Positions 1 to 8,749 of a DNA stretch of 64,000 bases are shown piece after piece. The notes beneath the pieces are model-generated. The model worked only from the letters and a program-made list of their open reading frames with translations, was not told the DNA's origin and ran no database searches. The first letter of the stretch is position 1; each line of letters starts with the position of its first letter. The position numbers and the translations under genes were made by a program. The DNA comes from Bacteroidales bacterium (GTDB taxonomy: Bacteria; Bacteroidota; Bacteroidia; Bacteroidales; P3): NCBI GenBank assembly GCA_017479705.1, contig JAFVCA010000043.1:1-64000 (forward strand). The letters are read 5' to 3'.

Positions 1-1
1 A

Positions 2-82
2 TGTGTTATCAATTACTTTGGCGAGTCCGGACTTGCGGAAATGGTCTACGCAGAAAAAAAATCCGCCGAAATTGTATACTGA
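2..82 (+). CDS. 3' end of an unidentified gene
   Basis: The window opens inside a reading frame that stays open from base 2 to a TGA at 80-82. It ends in a plausible protein tail containing NYFGESGLAEMVYAEKK. The piece is too short to place. YFGE also occurs in the zinc region of RecQ helicases, but the cysteines that follow it in RecQ are absent here, so I do not assign a function. It may equally be a chance frame. Confidence 0.35.
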   Translation, partial: CVINYFGESGLAEMVYAEKKSAEIVY

Positions 83-97
83 ATCGTTTTTTATTTG

Positions 98-106
98 TAT
101 CTTTGC
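98..106 (+). promoter_or_regulatory. Bacteroidetes-type -7 promoter element
   Basis: TAtcTTTGc matches the -7 element used by the primary sigma factor of this phylum. A TTG at 72-74 lies upstream at 23 bases spacing. Transcription would begin near 112, inside the palindromic segment described next, and run towards the glycosyltransferase at 499. Confidence 0.6.
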
Positions 107-108
107 AC

Positions 109-157
109 CCATAATTATGTATTTTTTAATGCAATACAAAAATACACATAATTATGG
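109..157. promoter_or_regulatory. Two copies of a 10-bp palindrome at a transcription start
   Basis: CATAATTATG, itself a perfect palindrome, occurs at 110-119 and again at 147-156. With flanking bases the two copies form an inverted repeat (CCATAATTATGT at 109-120 and its complement at 146-157). The first copy covers the expected start site of the promoter at 98-106. That position suits operator sites, or a hairpin at the 5' end of the transcript; the sequence does not decide between them. Confidence 0.35.
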
Positions 158-163
158 AATCAG

Positions 164-201
164 GCGACAGGTTGCCTGAAAAGTTTTCAACAGCCTGTCG
201 C
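164..201 (+). other. Strong hairpin downstream of the first promoter
   Basis: GCGACAGG at 164-171 pairs with CCTGTCGC at 194-201, and inside it TGAAAA (177-182) pairs with TTTTCA (184-189). With the promoter at 98-106 this could end a small RNA of about 90 nucleotides, or be a leader structure. No run of T follows directly, so a classical terminator is not supported. Confidence 0.3.
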
Positions 202-280
202 TCATTTTATTAACACCGCATTTGCGGAATTAAGGAATAAAATAGAAGCAATGTAGCTTTGGATGTGTCAATCCAATTGA

Positions 281-458
281 GCGGAGAATCTCCGCAGGTG
301 TTAATCCAACTGAAAGGTGAAAATTGAAAGCGGCTCACCGCCGGTAGTAATAAAACTAACATATTCAAACATTAACACATTCAAAATTGATTCACTCATT
401 AACACATTCAAGCATTCACTCACACATTCCCGCACTCCACATTTCAATTTTCAAATTT
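281..458 (+). repeat. Composite intergenic repeat, copy A
   Basis: It begins with the palindromic unit GCGGAGAATCTCCGCAGGT (281-299). There follow AAAGGTGAAAATTGAAA, a small GCGG/CCGC hairpin (330-341), and a run of short degenerate units such as ACATTCAAGCATTCAC between about 360 and 430. Related copies lie near 32,900, 39,170, 39,320 and 42,030. No open reading frame of note lies here. Confidence 0.55.
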
Positions 459-498
459 TCTCCGCTCCACAATAAGGGCGGCTTTTTCGCGTTATGGA

Positions 499-1404
499 GT
501 GGTGATTTCGATTTGTATCCCTATATATAACCGCGATATGCGGGAGACGGTGGCGGCTTTGGCCGCGGAGATGCGCGGCACGGATGTGCCGTGCGAGCTT
601 GTGTGCATTGACGACCACTCGGAGGCGGCCTTCGCGGAGATGAACCGCGCAGCGGCCGAGGCTGCGGGCCGCTACGTCGTCCTGCCGCAGAATGTGGGCC
701 GTGCGCGCGTCCGCAACCTGTTCCTGCAATATGCAAGGCATGAGTATCTGCTGTTCTTGGATTGCGACTCGGCGGTGCAGGAGGGTTTCTTGCAGCGGTA
801 TGCCGAGGTGTTGAGAGGGGAACAGCGGAAGGCCGTCGTGTGCGGAGGCAGGGTGTATGCCGCGGAGAGCGACGACCGCGAGCACCATCTGCGCTACGTC
901 TATGGCGTGAGGTGCGAAAGCAAGGATGCACAGCAGCGCAGGAGGCACCCGTACAGGTCGTTTATGACGAACAATTTTATGGTGCACAGGGATGTGCTGG
1001 AGCGGATTCCGTTCGACGAGCGCATCAGCCGCTACGGGCATGAGGACACGCTGTTCGGCTACAGATTGATGCAGCAAAGCGTTCCCATAGTGCATATTGA
1101 CAACCCCGTTGTGAACGGGGATGTGGAGCGGAACGAGGTGTTTTTGGAGAAGACGGAGGAAGGGGTGAAGAGCTTGGCGGAGATTTACCGCTGGATGGGG
1201 GAGGAGCGGGGTTTTGTGGAGCAGGTGGCCTTGTTGAGGTGCTACTGCATGTTGCACCGGCTGCGGGTGGAGGGGATGGTGTATGCCCTTTTTCGATTGA
1301 CCGGCGGCTGGCTGAGGAAGGGTTTTGTGAGCGGAAGGAGAGTGAACATGAAGCTGTTTTCCTTCTATAAATTAGGTCTGCTGACGGAAAACCTCCGCAT
1401 TTGA
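499..1404 (+). CDS. Glycosyltransferase family 2
   Basis: A 301-residue GT-A fold glycosyltransferase that would transfer a sugar from a nucleotide-sugar donor in the cytoplasm. Visible motifs are the N-terminal strand VISICIPIYNR, the nucleotide-binding DD at residues 38-39, the metal-binding DxD (DCD, 88-90), and a later GHED motif near 178. The start is a GTG at 499: the first in-frame ATG lies 13 codons in and would remove the first beta strand. There is no membrane segment. A DUF4199 membrane protein and a second GT2 enzyme follow, suggesting envelope glycan or lipid-linked sugar synthesis. Acceptor and sugar are unknown. Confidence 0.85.
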   Translation: MVISICIPIYNRDMRETVAALAAEMRGTDVPCELVCIDDHSEAAFAEMNRAAAEAAGRYVVLPQNVGRARVRNLFLQYARHEYLLFLDCDSAVQEGFLQRYAEVLRGEQRKAVVCGGRVYAAESDDREHHLRYVYGVRCESKDAQQRRRHPYRSFMTNNFMVHRDVLERIPFDERISRYGHEDTLFGYRLMQQSVPIVHIDNPVVNGDVERNEVFLEKTEEGVKSLAEIYRWMGEERGFVEQVALLRCYCMLHRLRVEGMVYALFRLTGGWLRKGFVSGRRVNMKLFSFYKLGLLTENLRI

Positions 1405-1415
1405 AAATAAAGTTG

Positions 1416-1424
1416 TATCTTTGC
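1416..1424 (+). promoter_or_regulatory. -7 promoter element upstream of the DUF4199 gene
   Basis: TAtcTTTGc lies 12 nt past the stop codon of the upstream glycosyltransferase and 17 nt before the next start codon, leaving a very short leader. No good TTG sits at the -33 position. It probably drives the DUF4199-GT2-ychF run. Confidence 0.55.
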
Positions 1425-1440
1425 AAAAGGTAATAAGAAG

Positions 1441-2007
1441 ATGGCAAGATTTTTTAGGAGATATAAATCAACCATATACGGCAACTACCGCAAGGCATAC
1501 CTCATTGACGGTTTGCTTACGGGGGCTGCCATGTCGTTGATTGTGGCGGTGCGGGACTGGCTTGCCTCCAAGCCTATGGCTACGCCGGAGAACTACATCA
1601 CGGAGATTGTTTTGGCGGTGGGGATATTCTGGGCGGCGTACCATTACCGCAAAGGCTTGCCCGATGGGCGGGTGACGCTGAAGGAGTTGATGCTGTTGGG
1701 CCTTGGCATGGGTGTGGTGAGCGCGATTGTGTACGGGCTATGGACATGGCTGAACTGCGGGGTGTTGCATACGGATTTGGTGGGCTATTACAACGGTTGC
1801 AGGATTGAGGTGATGGAGCCCGCCGAGACGAGCCCGCAGGCGGCGGTGGCGGTGGAGAGCGTGAAGAGGTATACCGCCGGTGACTGGGGTTTCATTGCCG
1901 GTTTCCGTTCGGCAGTGATGAGCATCATCATAACGTTTTTTGCAGCCTTGCTGTTCCGGACCGAAAAGGCACCGGTGAGAATTAAAGATGAAAAAAACAA
2001 TAAATAA
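1441..2007 (+). CDS. DUF4199-like integral membrane protein
   Basis: A 188-residue protein with four hydrophobic stretches (about residues 20-37, 53-68, 83-102 and 157-173) and a loop of about 50 residues between the third and fourth. Size, layout and its place directly before a GT2 glycosyltransferase fit the Bacteroidetes DUF4199 family, whose function is unknown. The family call rests on pattern and context, not on an alignment. The C-terminus is basic and probably cytoplasmic. Confidence 0.65.
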   Translation: MARFFRRYKSTIYGNYRKAYLIDGLLTGAAMSLIVAVRDWLASKPMATPENYITEIVLAVGIFWAAYHYRKGLPDGRVTLKELMLLGLGMGVVSAIVYGLWTWLNCGVLHTDLVGYYNGCRIEVMEPAETSPQAAVAVESVKRYTAGDWGFIAGFRSAVMSIIITFFAALLFRTEKAPVRIKDEKNNK

Positions 2008-2028
2008 TCATATTTAATAATTGCAATA

Positions 2029-2967
2029 ATGGATATATCGATAGTAGTACCGTTATTCAACGAGGATGAATCACTGCCGCACCTGGCTGAGTGGATTGAC
2101 AGGGTGATGGAGGAACACCATTTCGACTATGAGGTTGTGATGGTGGACGACGGCAGCAAGGATAAGTCATGGAGTGTGATAGAAGAGTTGCACGCCAAGA
2201 ATCCCCGCTACAAGGGGGTGAAGTTCCGTCGCAACTATGGCAAATCGGCAGCCCTGAATGTGGGTTTCGGCCAAGCACAGGGCGATGTGGTCATCACCAT
2301 GGACGCCGACCTGCAGGACAGCCCCGACGAGGTGCCGGAGCTGTACAGAATGATCAAGGAGGAGGGCTACGACTTAGTGAGCGGATGGAAGAAGAAACGC
2401 TATGACTCAAAGATAGCCAAGAATATCCCTTCGAAATTCTTCAACTGGACCACACGGAAGATGAGCGGCATAAAGCTGCACGACTTCAACTGCGGACTGA
2501 AAGCCTACCGCCGCGACGTGGTGAAGAGCATTGAAGTGTACGGTGAGATGCACCGCTATATACCAGTGATTGCCAAGTGGGCAGGATTCGGGAAGATAGG
2601 GGAGAAGGTGGTTCAGCACCGCAAGCGCGAGTTCGGTGTGACAAAGTTCGGACTGGACCGTTTTGTGAACGGCTATTTGGACCTGATGAGCATCATGTTC
2701 ATGTCCAAGTTCGGCAAACAGCCTATGCACTTCTTCGGACTGGTAGGCAGTGTGTCGTTCCTGTTGGGCTTCATCGCCTTCGTGGTGGTGTGCGTGATGC
2801 GCATTTGCGGACGCATAGCACTGACCAACAGCGTCTGGTTCTATGTCTCGATGCTGTTCATCCTGATGGGCACAATGCTGTTCCTCGCTGGCTTTATCGG
2901 CGAGCTGGTGTGCCGCAATTCAACTACTCGAAACCAATATTTGATTGAAAAAGTTATAGTGCAATGA
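2029..2967 (+). CDS. GT2 glycosyltransferase with two C-terminal membrane segments (GtrB/DPM1-like)
   Basis: A 312-residue enzyme of the family that transfers a sugar from a nucleotide donor to undecaprenyl or dolichyl phosphate on the inner face of the membrane. The GT-A domain has the opening IVVPLFNEDESLPHL, VDDGSKD near residue 40 and the metal-binding DADLQDSP. Two transmembrane helices near the C-terminus (about residues 237-262 and 276-300) are the mark of the GtrB/DPM1 subgroup. Its stop codon overlaps the ychF start in ATGA, so the two are translationally coupled. The sugar is not predictable. Confidence 0.9.
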   Translation: MDISIVVPLFNEDESLPHLAEWIDRVMEEHHFDYEVVMVDDGSKDKSWSVIEELHAKNPRYKGVKFRRNYGKSAALNVGFGQAQGDVVITMDADLQDSPDEVPELYRMIKEEGYDLVSGWKKKRYDSKIAKNIPSKFFNWTTRKMSGIKLHDFNCGLKAYRRDVVKSIEVYGEMHRYIPVIAKWAGFGKIGEKVVQHRKREFGVTKFGLDRFVNGYLDLMSIMFMSKFGKQPMHFFGLVGSVSFLLGFIAFVVVCVMRICGRIALTNSVWFYVSMLFILMGTMLFLAGFIGELVCRNSTTRNQYLIEKVIVQ

Positions 2968-4064
2968 GTCTACAATGCGGAATAGTGGGCTTGCCGAATG
3001 TGGGCAAGTCGACCCTTTTCAACTGCCTGAGCAATGCCAAGGCACAGGCTGCAAACTTTCCCTTCTGCACCATCGAGCCCAATGTGGGCGTGATTACGGT
3101 GCCGGACGAGCGGTTGGCCAAACTGGTGGAGATGGAGCACCCGGCATCGGTGGTACCCGCCACGGTGGAGATTGTCGATATTGCCGGGTTGGTGAAAGGC
3201 GCCTCGAAAGGCGAGGGCCTTGGCAACAAATTCTTGGCGGACATCCGCACAACGGATGCCATTATCCACGTGCTGCGCTGTTTTGACGACGACAACGTGA
3301 CGCATGTCGACGGGAGCGTGGATCCCATTCGCGACAAGCAGACCATAGACCTTGAACTACAGTTCAAAGACCTTGAGACCATCGAGAACCGCTACGAGAA
3401 AGAGGTGAAGAAAGCCAAAGCCGGTGGCGACGCCAAGGCAAAGAAGCTGGTGGAGGTGATGGACCTGTATCGCGATGCGCTGCTGAGTGGGAAGAGCGCC
3501 CGCACAGTGGAGCTGGACGAGAGCCAGAAAGAGGCTGCAAAGGATTTGATGCTGCTGACGGCCAAACCGATACTGTATGTGTGCAATGTTGACGAGGCAT
3601 CGGTGGTGACGGGAAACAAATATGTCGACGCGGTACGCGAGGCAGTGAAGGACGAGGGAGCCGAAGTACTCGTGATAGGTGCCGGCATCGAGGCCGACAT
3701 AGCCGAGCTGGAGACCTACGAAGAGAAGCAGATGTTTCTTGAAGACTTAGGGTTGAAGGAGAGCGGTGTGAACCGCCTGATCAAAGCCGCCTACAAACTG
3801 CTGAACCTTCAGACCTTCCTCACGGCAGGACCAAAGGAATGCCGCGCCTGGACATTTAAGAAAGGAATGAAAGCCCCTCAGACAGCAGGAATTATACATA
3901 GTGACTTTGAGCGTGGCTTTATCCGTGCCGAGGTGATAAAATATGCCGACTATGTGGCACTGGGCAGTGAAGCCAAATGCCGCGAAGCCGGCAAGATTGC
4001 CGTGGAGGGTAAGGACTATGTGGTGCAGGATGGCGACATCATGCACTTCCGTTTCAACGTGTAA
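2964..4064 (+). CDS. ychF: Ribosome-binding ATPase/GTPase YchF
   Basis: A 366-residue member of the universally conserved Obg-related YchF (OLA1) family, which binds the ribosome and prefers ATP over GTP. P-loop GLPNVGKST at residues 9-17; switch I NFPFCTIEPNVG; G3 region DIAGLVKGASKGEGLGNKFL, which is characteristic of the family; a coiled-coil insertion in the middle; and a C-terminal TGS domain ending in GDIMHFRFNV. The length is that of the family. Four-base overlap with the preceding glycosyltransferase. Confidence 0.97.
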   Translation: MSLQCGIVGLPNVGKSTLFNCLSNAKAQAANFPFCTIEPNVGVITVPDERLAKLVEMEHPASVVPATVEIVDIAGLVKGASKGEGLGNKFLADIRTTDAIIHVLRCFDDDNVTHVDGSVDPIRDKQTIDLELQFKDLETIENRYEKEVKKAKAGGDAKAKKLVEVMDLYRDALLSGKSARTVELDESQKEAAKDLMLLTAKPILYVCNVDEASVVTGNKYVDAVREAVKDEGAEVLVIGAGIEADIAELETYEEKQMFLEDLGLKESGVNRLIKAAYKLLNLQTFLTAGPKECRAWTFKKGMKAPQTAGIIHSDFERGFIRAEVIKYADYVALGSEAKCREAGKIAVEGKDYVVQDGDIMHFRFNV

Positions 4065-4090
4065 ACCAACTATTATTATTAATTTTCGAG

Positions 4091-6892
4091 GTGTTGCAGG
4101 ACAGACATACTGGGCATAGGTCACGACGGCGATGGGTTGTCGGTGCAGTGTCGGCATGCCTGATGGTTGGCGCTTGCCTTGTTTTTCTGTCCTGCTCCAC
4201 GCAGAAGGCAACGTGGACCAACATCCAGTTCCACAACATCACCACACACTACAACATCTGGTGGAACGGCAACGAGAGCCTGAAGAAGGGTGTTGCCATG
4301 ATGAACGACCGCTACAAGGATGACTACACTATGGTGCTGCCTGTCTATAAGATGGGGACGAAAGAGGAGAGCAAGTCACTGAATCCTCAATTCGACAGGG
4401 CCATAGAAAAGAGCGTGAAGGGCATCAAGAAGCACAGCATCTTTGTGGACGGACAGGAGCATGTGCCATACATTCCGAAATGCTACCTGATGACGGCCTA
4501 CGCCACCTTCTACAAGCACGATTTCGTTACCGCCGCCAGCACCTGCCAGATGCTTGTCTCGCAGTATGCCGGAACGGCCATAGCTGACGAAGCAGCTATC
4601 CTGCAAGCGCGCTGCTCGACGATGGACAAGCGCTACCGGGATGCAGAGAGCGCGTTGGACGAGATGGTTGTGGCAGCAGGGAAGGACAATTTTGCCAGCA
4701 GCCAGAAGCTTAATTTGTATCTTGCTATGGCCGAGTGCACACTGCCTCAGGAGAAGTACAAGAAAGGTGTGAACTTCCTGAAGATGGCACTGGAGCAGCA
4801 CCCCTCACGGGAGCAGAAAGCCCGCATATACTACATCCTCGGCCAAATCTATCAGGAACAGGACAAGCGTCCCACGGCATCCAAATACTTCCAAAAGGTG
4901 TTGCGTTGCGGCCCCTCCTATGAGATGGAGTTTAATGCAAGGCTGAACATGGCCTCTTGCGCCGACTTGCAGCATACCGACCGTGAGAAGTTGGAACGGC
5001 TGTTGGATCGCATGCTGAAGGACAAGAAGAACGAGGAGTTTGTAGACCAGATATACTACGCCAAAGGCGAGATGTATATGGGTATGCGCGAGTCCAAAAA
5101 GGCGTGCGAGGAATTCAAGACATCGTGCGCTGTGTCCAAGAGCAACCCGGCACAGAAAGCCCGATCGGCCATCAGATTGGCAGGTATATTGTTTGACAAG
5201 TTTCAGGACTACGACCAGTCGCAGATATACTACGACACGGCAATGTCCATCATCAAACCCGACTATCCCCACTACGCGGACATCAAATCGCGCTACGATC
5301 TGCTTACCTCCTTGGTGGTCAACACCCGTGTCATAGAACGCAACGACAGCCTGATTGCCCTGTCGCAGCTGCCGCAGGAGAAACTGTTAGAGGTTATCAA
5401 CAAGAAGATAGAAGAGTTGAAAAAAACCGAGGAAGAGGCCAAGGAGCGGGAACTGATGGAACAATTGGCCAACGAGAGCAAAGGCCAGCAGAACACGCTT
5501 CAGGGCGACTGGTACTTCTACAACAGCAACACCGTGCAGAAAGGCAAGGAGACCTTCCGCCAACGGTGGGGAATGCGCAATCTGGAGGATTACTGGTTCC
5601 TCTCTTCCAAAGGCATGTTGGGCATGAACATGCTGGCCATGATGTCGGGCAACGACATGACCGACAGCCTGGACACGGAACAGGACAGCACACTGGCTGA
5701 CGGGAATGGGAAGGGGGACTCGACAGATGCCAAGTTGAAGGGCAATCCCAATGACCCGCACGATGTGGCATATTATTTGAAAAATCTGCCCAAGAATCAG
5801 GAGGAGATAGACTCAATGATGAACGAGACCTCGGTGGGACTGCTAAATGCGGGGTACATCTTCTACGACGGCATCCACAACCTGCCCAAGGCGTTGGAGT
5901 GCTATCTGCGGATGACCAACGATTTCACCACTAACGCCGAGATTGTACAAGCGTTCTATATGCTGTATAAAATCTACGACAAGCAGGGCAACACACCCAA
6001 TGCCAACTACTACCGCGACATGGTGCTGATGGGCTTCCCGGACAGCGATTTCGCCAACCTGATTTTGGATGAGGATTACTACAAAGAAATCATCCGCCGC
6101 GGACAAGTCATCAAAGAGGATTACGACAATGTATATACCTTGTATCGAAAGCATCGCTACGAGGCTGTTCTTAGCAGCGTGGCAAATGCCAAGTTGCTGT
6201 ACGAGGGCAACCCCATGCTTGGCAAGTTCCGCTACTGGGAGGGTTTGTCCTACGCCAAAATGGACAATAAGAAGTCGGCCATCACAACATTCCAAGACAT
6301 CATAAAGGAATACCCGAAGGACGACACGCTGATTGCTTTGGCACAGGATCAGCTGGACTATCTGATGGGTGAAGGTGGAAAATATATCGCCAACAGCGGT
6401 GGCGAGCAGGATGAAGAGATTGAGGAAAAGACTCCCGAGGGCGGTATAGAGGCACGCGAAAGGATTCGTCGTCCGCGCAGTGAAGGCGGGACAGAGGAGG
6501 ACCAGCTGCCTCCGGAGGCTCAGTTGTTCCGCTATCGCGAGAATATGCCTCACACGGTCATCGTCCTTGTGAAGGAGAAGAAAATACGTGCCACTCAGCT
6601 GCAAGGGCTGATGGGCAGGTTCATCCTGACGTACTACTCCAATTCGGGCTATAAGTCGGCGCCGTTGATGTTCACCGATTCGACCCAGATGGTGACGGTG
6701 AACACCTTCAACGATGCCAACGAGGCTGTGGATTTTGCCAAGCATCTGCAATCGGGCGACGGTCCCCTGACGGATTACAGCCCGGAGGACTACGAGGTGT
6801 TTGCCATCTCCAAGCAGAACTATGTCACTCTCTACAACCGCAAGCAGGTGGATGCATACAGATTGTTTTACGACAAATACTATATAAAATGA
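4091..6892 (+). CDS. porW: T9SS-associated TPR lipoprotein, PorW/SprE-like
   Basis: A 933-residue periplasmic lipoprotein with many tetratricopeptide-like helical repeats. The signal peptide ends in the lipobox FLSC, with the lipidated Cys near residue 35. The mature N-terminus (CSTQKATWTNIQFHNITTHYN, then WWNGNESLKKG) is the pattern I associate with PorW of Porphyromonas and SprE of Flavobacterium, needed for type IX secretion. TPR-like repeats run from about 120 to 400 and 590 to 790; an acidic low-complexity linker near 790-830 precedes a C-terminal domain. The start is GTG (or the next codon TTG); the first ATG would leave too short a signal peptide. Two proteins with T9SS sorting domains elsewhere in the window support the role. 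Confidence 0.8.
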   Translation: MLQDRHTGHRSRRRWVVGAVSACLMVGACLVFLSCSTQKATWTNIQFHNITTHYNIWWNGNESLKKGVAMMNDRYKDDYTMVLPVYKMGTKEESKSLNPQFDRAIEKSVKGIKKHSIFVDGQEHVPYIPKCYLMTAYATFYKHDFVTAASTCQMLVSQYAGTAIADEAAILQARCSTMDKRYRDAESALDEMVVAAGKDNFASSQKLNLYLAMAECTLPQEKYKKGVNFLKMALEQHPSREQKARIYYILGQIYQEQDKRPTASKYFQKVLRCGPSYEMEFNARLNMASCADLQHTDREKLERLLDRMLKDKKNEEFVDQIYYAKGEMYMGMRESKKACEEFKTSCAVSKSNPAQKARSAIRLAGILFDKFQDYDQSQIYYDTAMSIIKPDYPHYADIKSRYDLLTSLVVNTRVIERNDSLIALSQLPQEKLLEVINKKIEELKKTEEEAKERELMEQLANESKGQQNTLQGDWYFYNSNTVQKGKETFRQRWGMRNLEDYWFLSSKGMLGMNMLAMMSGNDMTDSLDTEQDSTLADGNGKGDSTDAKLKGNPNDPHDVAYYLKNLPKNQEEIDSMMNETSVGLLNAGYIFYDGIHNLPKALECYLRMTNDFTTNAEIVQAFYMLYKIYDKQGNTPNANYYRDMVLMGFPDSDFANLILDEDYYKEIIRRGQVIKEDYDNVYTLYRKHRYEAVLSSVANAKLLYEGNPMLGKFRYWEGLSYAKMDNKKSAITTFQDIIKEYPKDDTLIALAQDQLDYLMGEGGKYIANSGGEQDEEIEEKTPEGGIEARERIRRPRSEGGTEEDQLPPEAQLFRYRENMPHTVIVLVKEKKIRATQLQGLMGRFILTYYSNSGYKSAPLMFTDSTQMVTVNTFNDANEAVDFAKHLQSGDGPLTDYSPEDYEVFAISKQNYVTLYNRKQVDAYRLFYDKYYIK

Positions 6893-7233
6893 GCGATAAT
6901 ATTAACGGCCTGATTAACACCATCACGGTGGGGACTTCCATCAAGGGCGACATACAGGCCAACGGGGATTTCCGCATGGACGGAACACTGGAGGGAAACA
7001 TCACCCTGACAGGCAAACTGGTCATTGGCGAACAGGGACACATTGTGGGCAATGTGGTGTGCCAGAACGCTAACGTCATCGGAACCATCGACGGAAACCT
7101 GTCGGTGAAAGAGTTCCTCACCCTCTACGCTACATCGAGGGTGAAGGGAGACATCGTGGCCAATAAACTGGCCATTGAACCTGGCGCCTATTTCACAGGC
7201 ACGTGCCACATGCTTGACGAACTGTCCGATTGA
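6889..7233 (+). CDS. Bactofilin (polymer-forming cytoskeletal protein)
   Basis: A 114-residue bactofilin. The core is a right-handed beta helix built from short glycine-rich turns, visible as repeated units such as GTSIKGDIQANGDFRMDGTLEGNI and later IGTIDGNLSVKEFL. Family members polymerise without nucleotide into filaments that position envelope enzymes. It overlaps the preceding lipoprotein gene by four bases (ATGA) and sits 10 bases before a probable cell-wall sugar kinase, consistent with an envelope role. Confidence 0.9.
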   Translation: MSDNINGLINTITVGTSIKGDIQANGDFRMDGTLEGNITLTGKLVIGEQGHIVGNVVCQNANVIGTIDGNLSVKEFLTLYATSRVKGDIVANKLAIEPGAYFTGTCHMLDELSD

Positions 7234-7243
7234 TATTTTCGAC

Positions 7244-8662
7244 ATGGCTATTGAGGAGGAAATCAAACGGTTGTTCCTACGCTGGAGTGGTGAGGTGCCA
7301 ACGGAGATTCTGTCGCTTGGCGCGCATGGGAGCGCCCGCAGATACTGGCGTGTGTATAACGGCTCGCGGAGCGTGATAGCCGCTGAGAATGACGACGTGC
7401 GGGAGAATGAGGCCTTTTTTTATTTCAGCACCAGCTTGGCGGAAAGGGGTATCAGGGTGCCGCAGGTTTATGCTGTCAGCGACGACAGGCGATGCTATCT
7501 GCAACAGGATTTGGGCGATACAACCCTCTATTCCTGCCTTTTCGATAAGCAGCGGGCGGGAAAGGGTTTCGACACGGAGATGCTGACACTCTACAAGCGC
7601 GTGCTGTCCGACCTGGCCACGATGCAGGTGAGGGGTCGCAGCATGGATTTCAGTCATGCTTATCCTCGCAGCGACTTCGACGCACAATCCATCCAGTGGG
7701 ACCTGAACTATTTTAAGTATTGTTTCCTCAAGCTCCGCCACACTCCCTTCGACGAGGAGTTGCTGGAGCGCGATTTCCAAACGCTGATCCGCTACCTGCT
7801 CGACACGGACTGTGGCTTTTTCCTCTACCGTGATTTCCAGTCGCGCAACATCATGCTGGTAGGGGACGAACCATATTATATCGATTTCCAAGGGGGTAGG
7901 AGGGGGGCTGCCCAGTATGACGTGGCGGCATTGCTCTACAGCTCCAAAAGCAACATCCCCGACCCCATCCGCCAAGAGCTGTTGAACCATTATATCCATA
8001 GCCTTGCTGACCAGACAGCTGTCGATGTCCATGACTTCCGCACCCGGTTCTACGGATATGTCCTTATCCGCATTCTTCAGGCCATGGGGGCTTACGGCTA
8101 CAGGGGCTACTATGAGCGGAAGGATTATTTCCTTGGCAGCATTCCTCTTGCTGTGAACAATCTGCGATCCCTGCTTGACAGTCATCCGCTGCCTATTGAG
8201 ATACCCCACCTAACCGAGGTGTTGCGCAACGTGGTTGCCCAGCAAGATGCCGAGACCGACATCACGGCGCATACCGGCCTTCGGGTGACGGTGAACAGCT
8301 TCTCTTATAAGAAGGGTATTCCCCAAGACCCGTCGGGGAATGGTGGCGGTTTTGTGTTCGACTGCCGCGCCCTGCCCAACCCCGGTCGCTATCCCGAATA
8401 CAAAAGCTATACGGGCAAGGACCGTCCCGTGGTGGAATTCCTTCAGGGCGACCCTGCCGTAGAACAATTCCTTGCGGCTGCGGAGCAGCTTGTCGGGGCC
8501 TCGGTAAAGAAATATTTAGAGCGGAACTTTACCAATCTTACCGTCAATTTTGGCTGTACTGGAGGGCAGCACAGGTCAGTTTTTTGTGCAGAAAGAGTGG
8601 CCAAATGGCTGTCGGAAAACTATAAATGTCAAGTTGTTATCAATCATGTCGAACAACAATAG
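7244..8662 (+). CDS. APH/AmgK-like sugar kinase fused to a RapZ C-terminal domain
   Basis: A 472-residue two-domain protein. Residues 1 to about 330 form an aminoglycoside-phosphotransferase-type kinase with GAHGSARRYWRV, catalytic loop YRDFQSRN (D197, N202) and metal-binding IDFQ (D214), closest in pattern to AmgK, which phosphorylates N-acetylmuramate or N-acetylglucosamine at C1. Residues about 345-472 match the C-terminal half of RapZ, including FGCTGGQHRSV; in RapZ this domain senses glucosamine-6-phosphate. The Walker-type N-terminal half of RapZ is absent. The start at 7244 lies just after the bactofilin stop; an upstream ATG at 7175 would overlap that gene by 59 bases. Likely role: amino-sugar salvage or sensing for peptidoglycan. 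Confidence 0.85.
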   Translation: MAIEEEIKRLFLRWSGEVPTEILSLGAHGSARRYWRVYNGSRSVIAAENDDVRENEAFFYFSTSLAERGIRVPQVYAVSDDRRCYLQQDLGDTTLYSCLFDKQRAGKGFDTEMLTLYKRVLSDLATMQVRGRSMDFSHAYPRSDFDAQSIQWDLNYFKYCFLKLRHTPFDEELLERDFQTLIRYLLDTDCGFFLYRDFQSRNIMLVGDEPYYIDFQGGRRGAAQYDVAALLYSSKSNIPDPIRQELLNHYIHSLADQTAVDVHDFRTRFYGYVLIRILQAMGAYGYRGYYERKDYFLGSIPLAVNNLRSLLDSHPLPIEIPHLTEVLRNVVAQQDAETDITAHTGLRVTVNSFSYKKGIPQDPSGNGGGFVFDCRALPNPGRYPEYKSYTGKDRPVVEFLQGDPAVEQFLAAAEQLVGASVKKYLERNFTNLTVNFGCTGGQHRSVFCAERVAKWLSENYKCQVVINHVEQQ

Positions 8663-8706
8663 AAAAAATACTTCATACTTTTTTTCATCACATCGTACTT
8701 TTTTTG

Positions 8707-8715
8707 TATCTTTGC
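8707..8715 (+). promoter_or_regulatory. -7 promoter element before the 8750 gene
   Basis: TAtcTTTGc follows a T-rich stretch and lies 34 bases before the next start codon. It begins a new transcription unit likely to include the DUF3822 protein and rsmD. Confidence 0.65.
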
Positions 8716-8749
8716 AAATTGAATAGAATAATAAAAACAATACTATATC

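Noticed and set aside
360..440. Possible CRISPR array in the ATTCAAGCATTCAC-type repeats
   Set aside because: Units are about 8-16 bases, degenerate and without unique spacers of even length; no cas genes are present.
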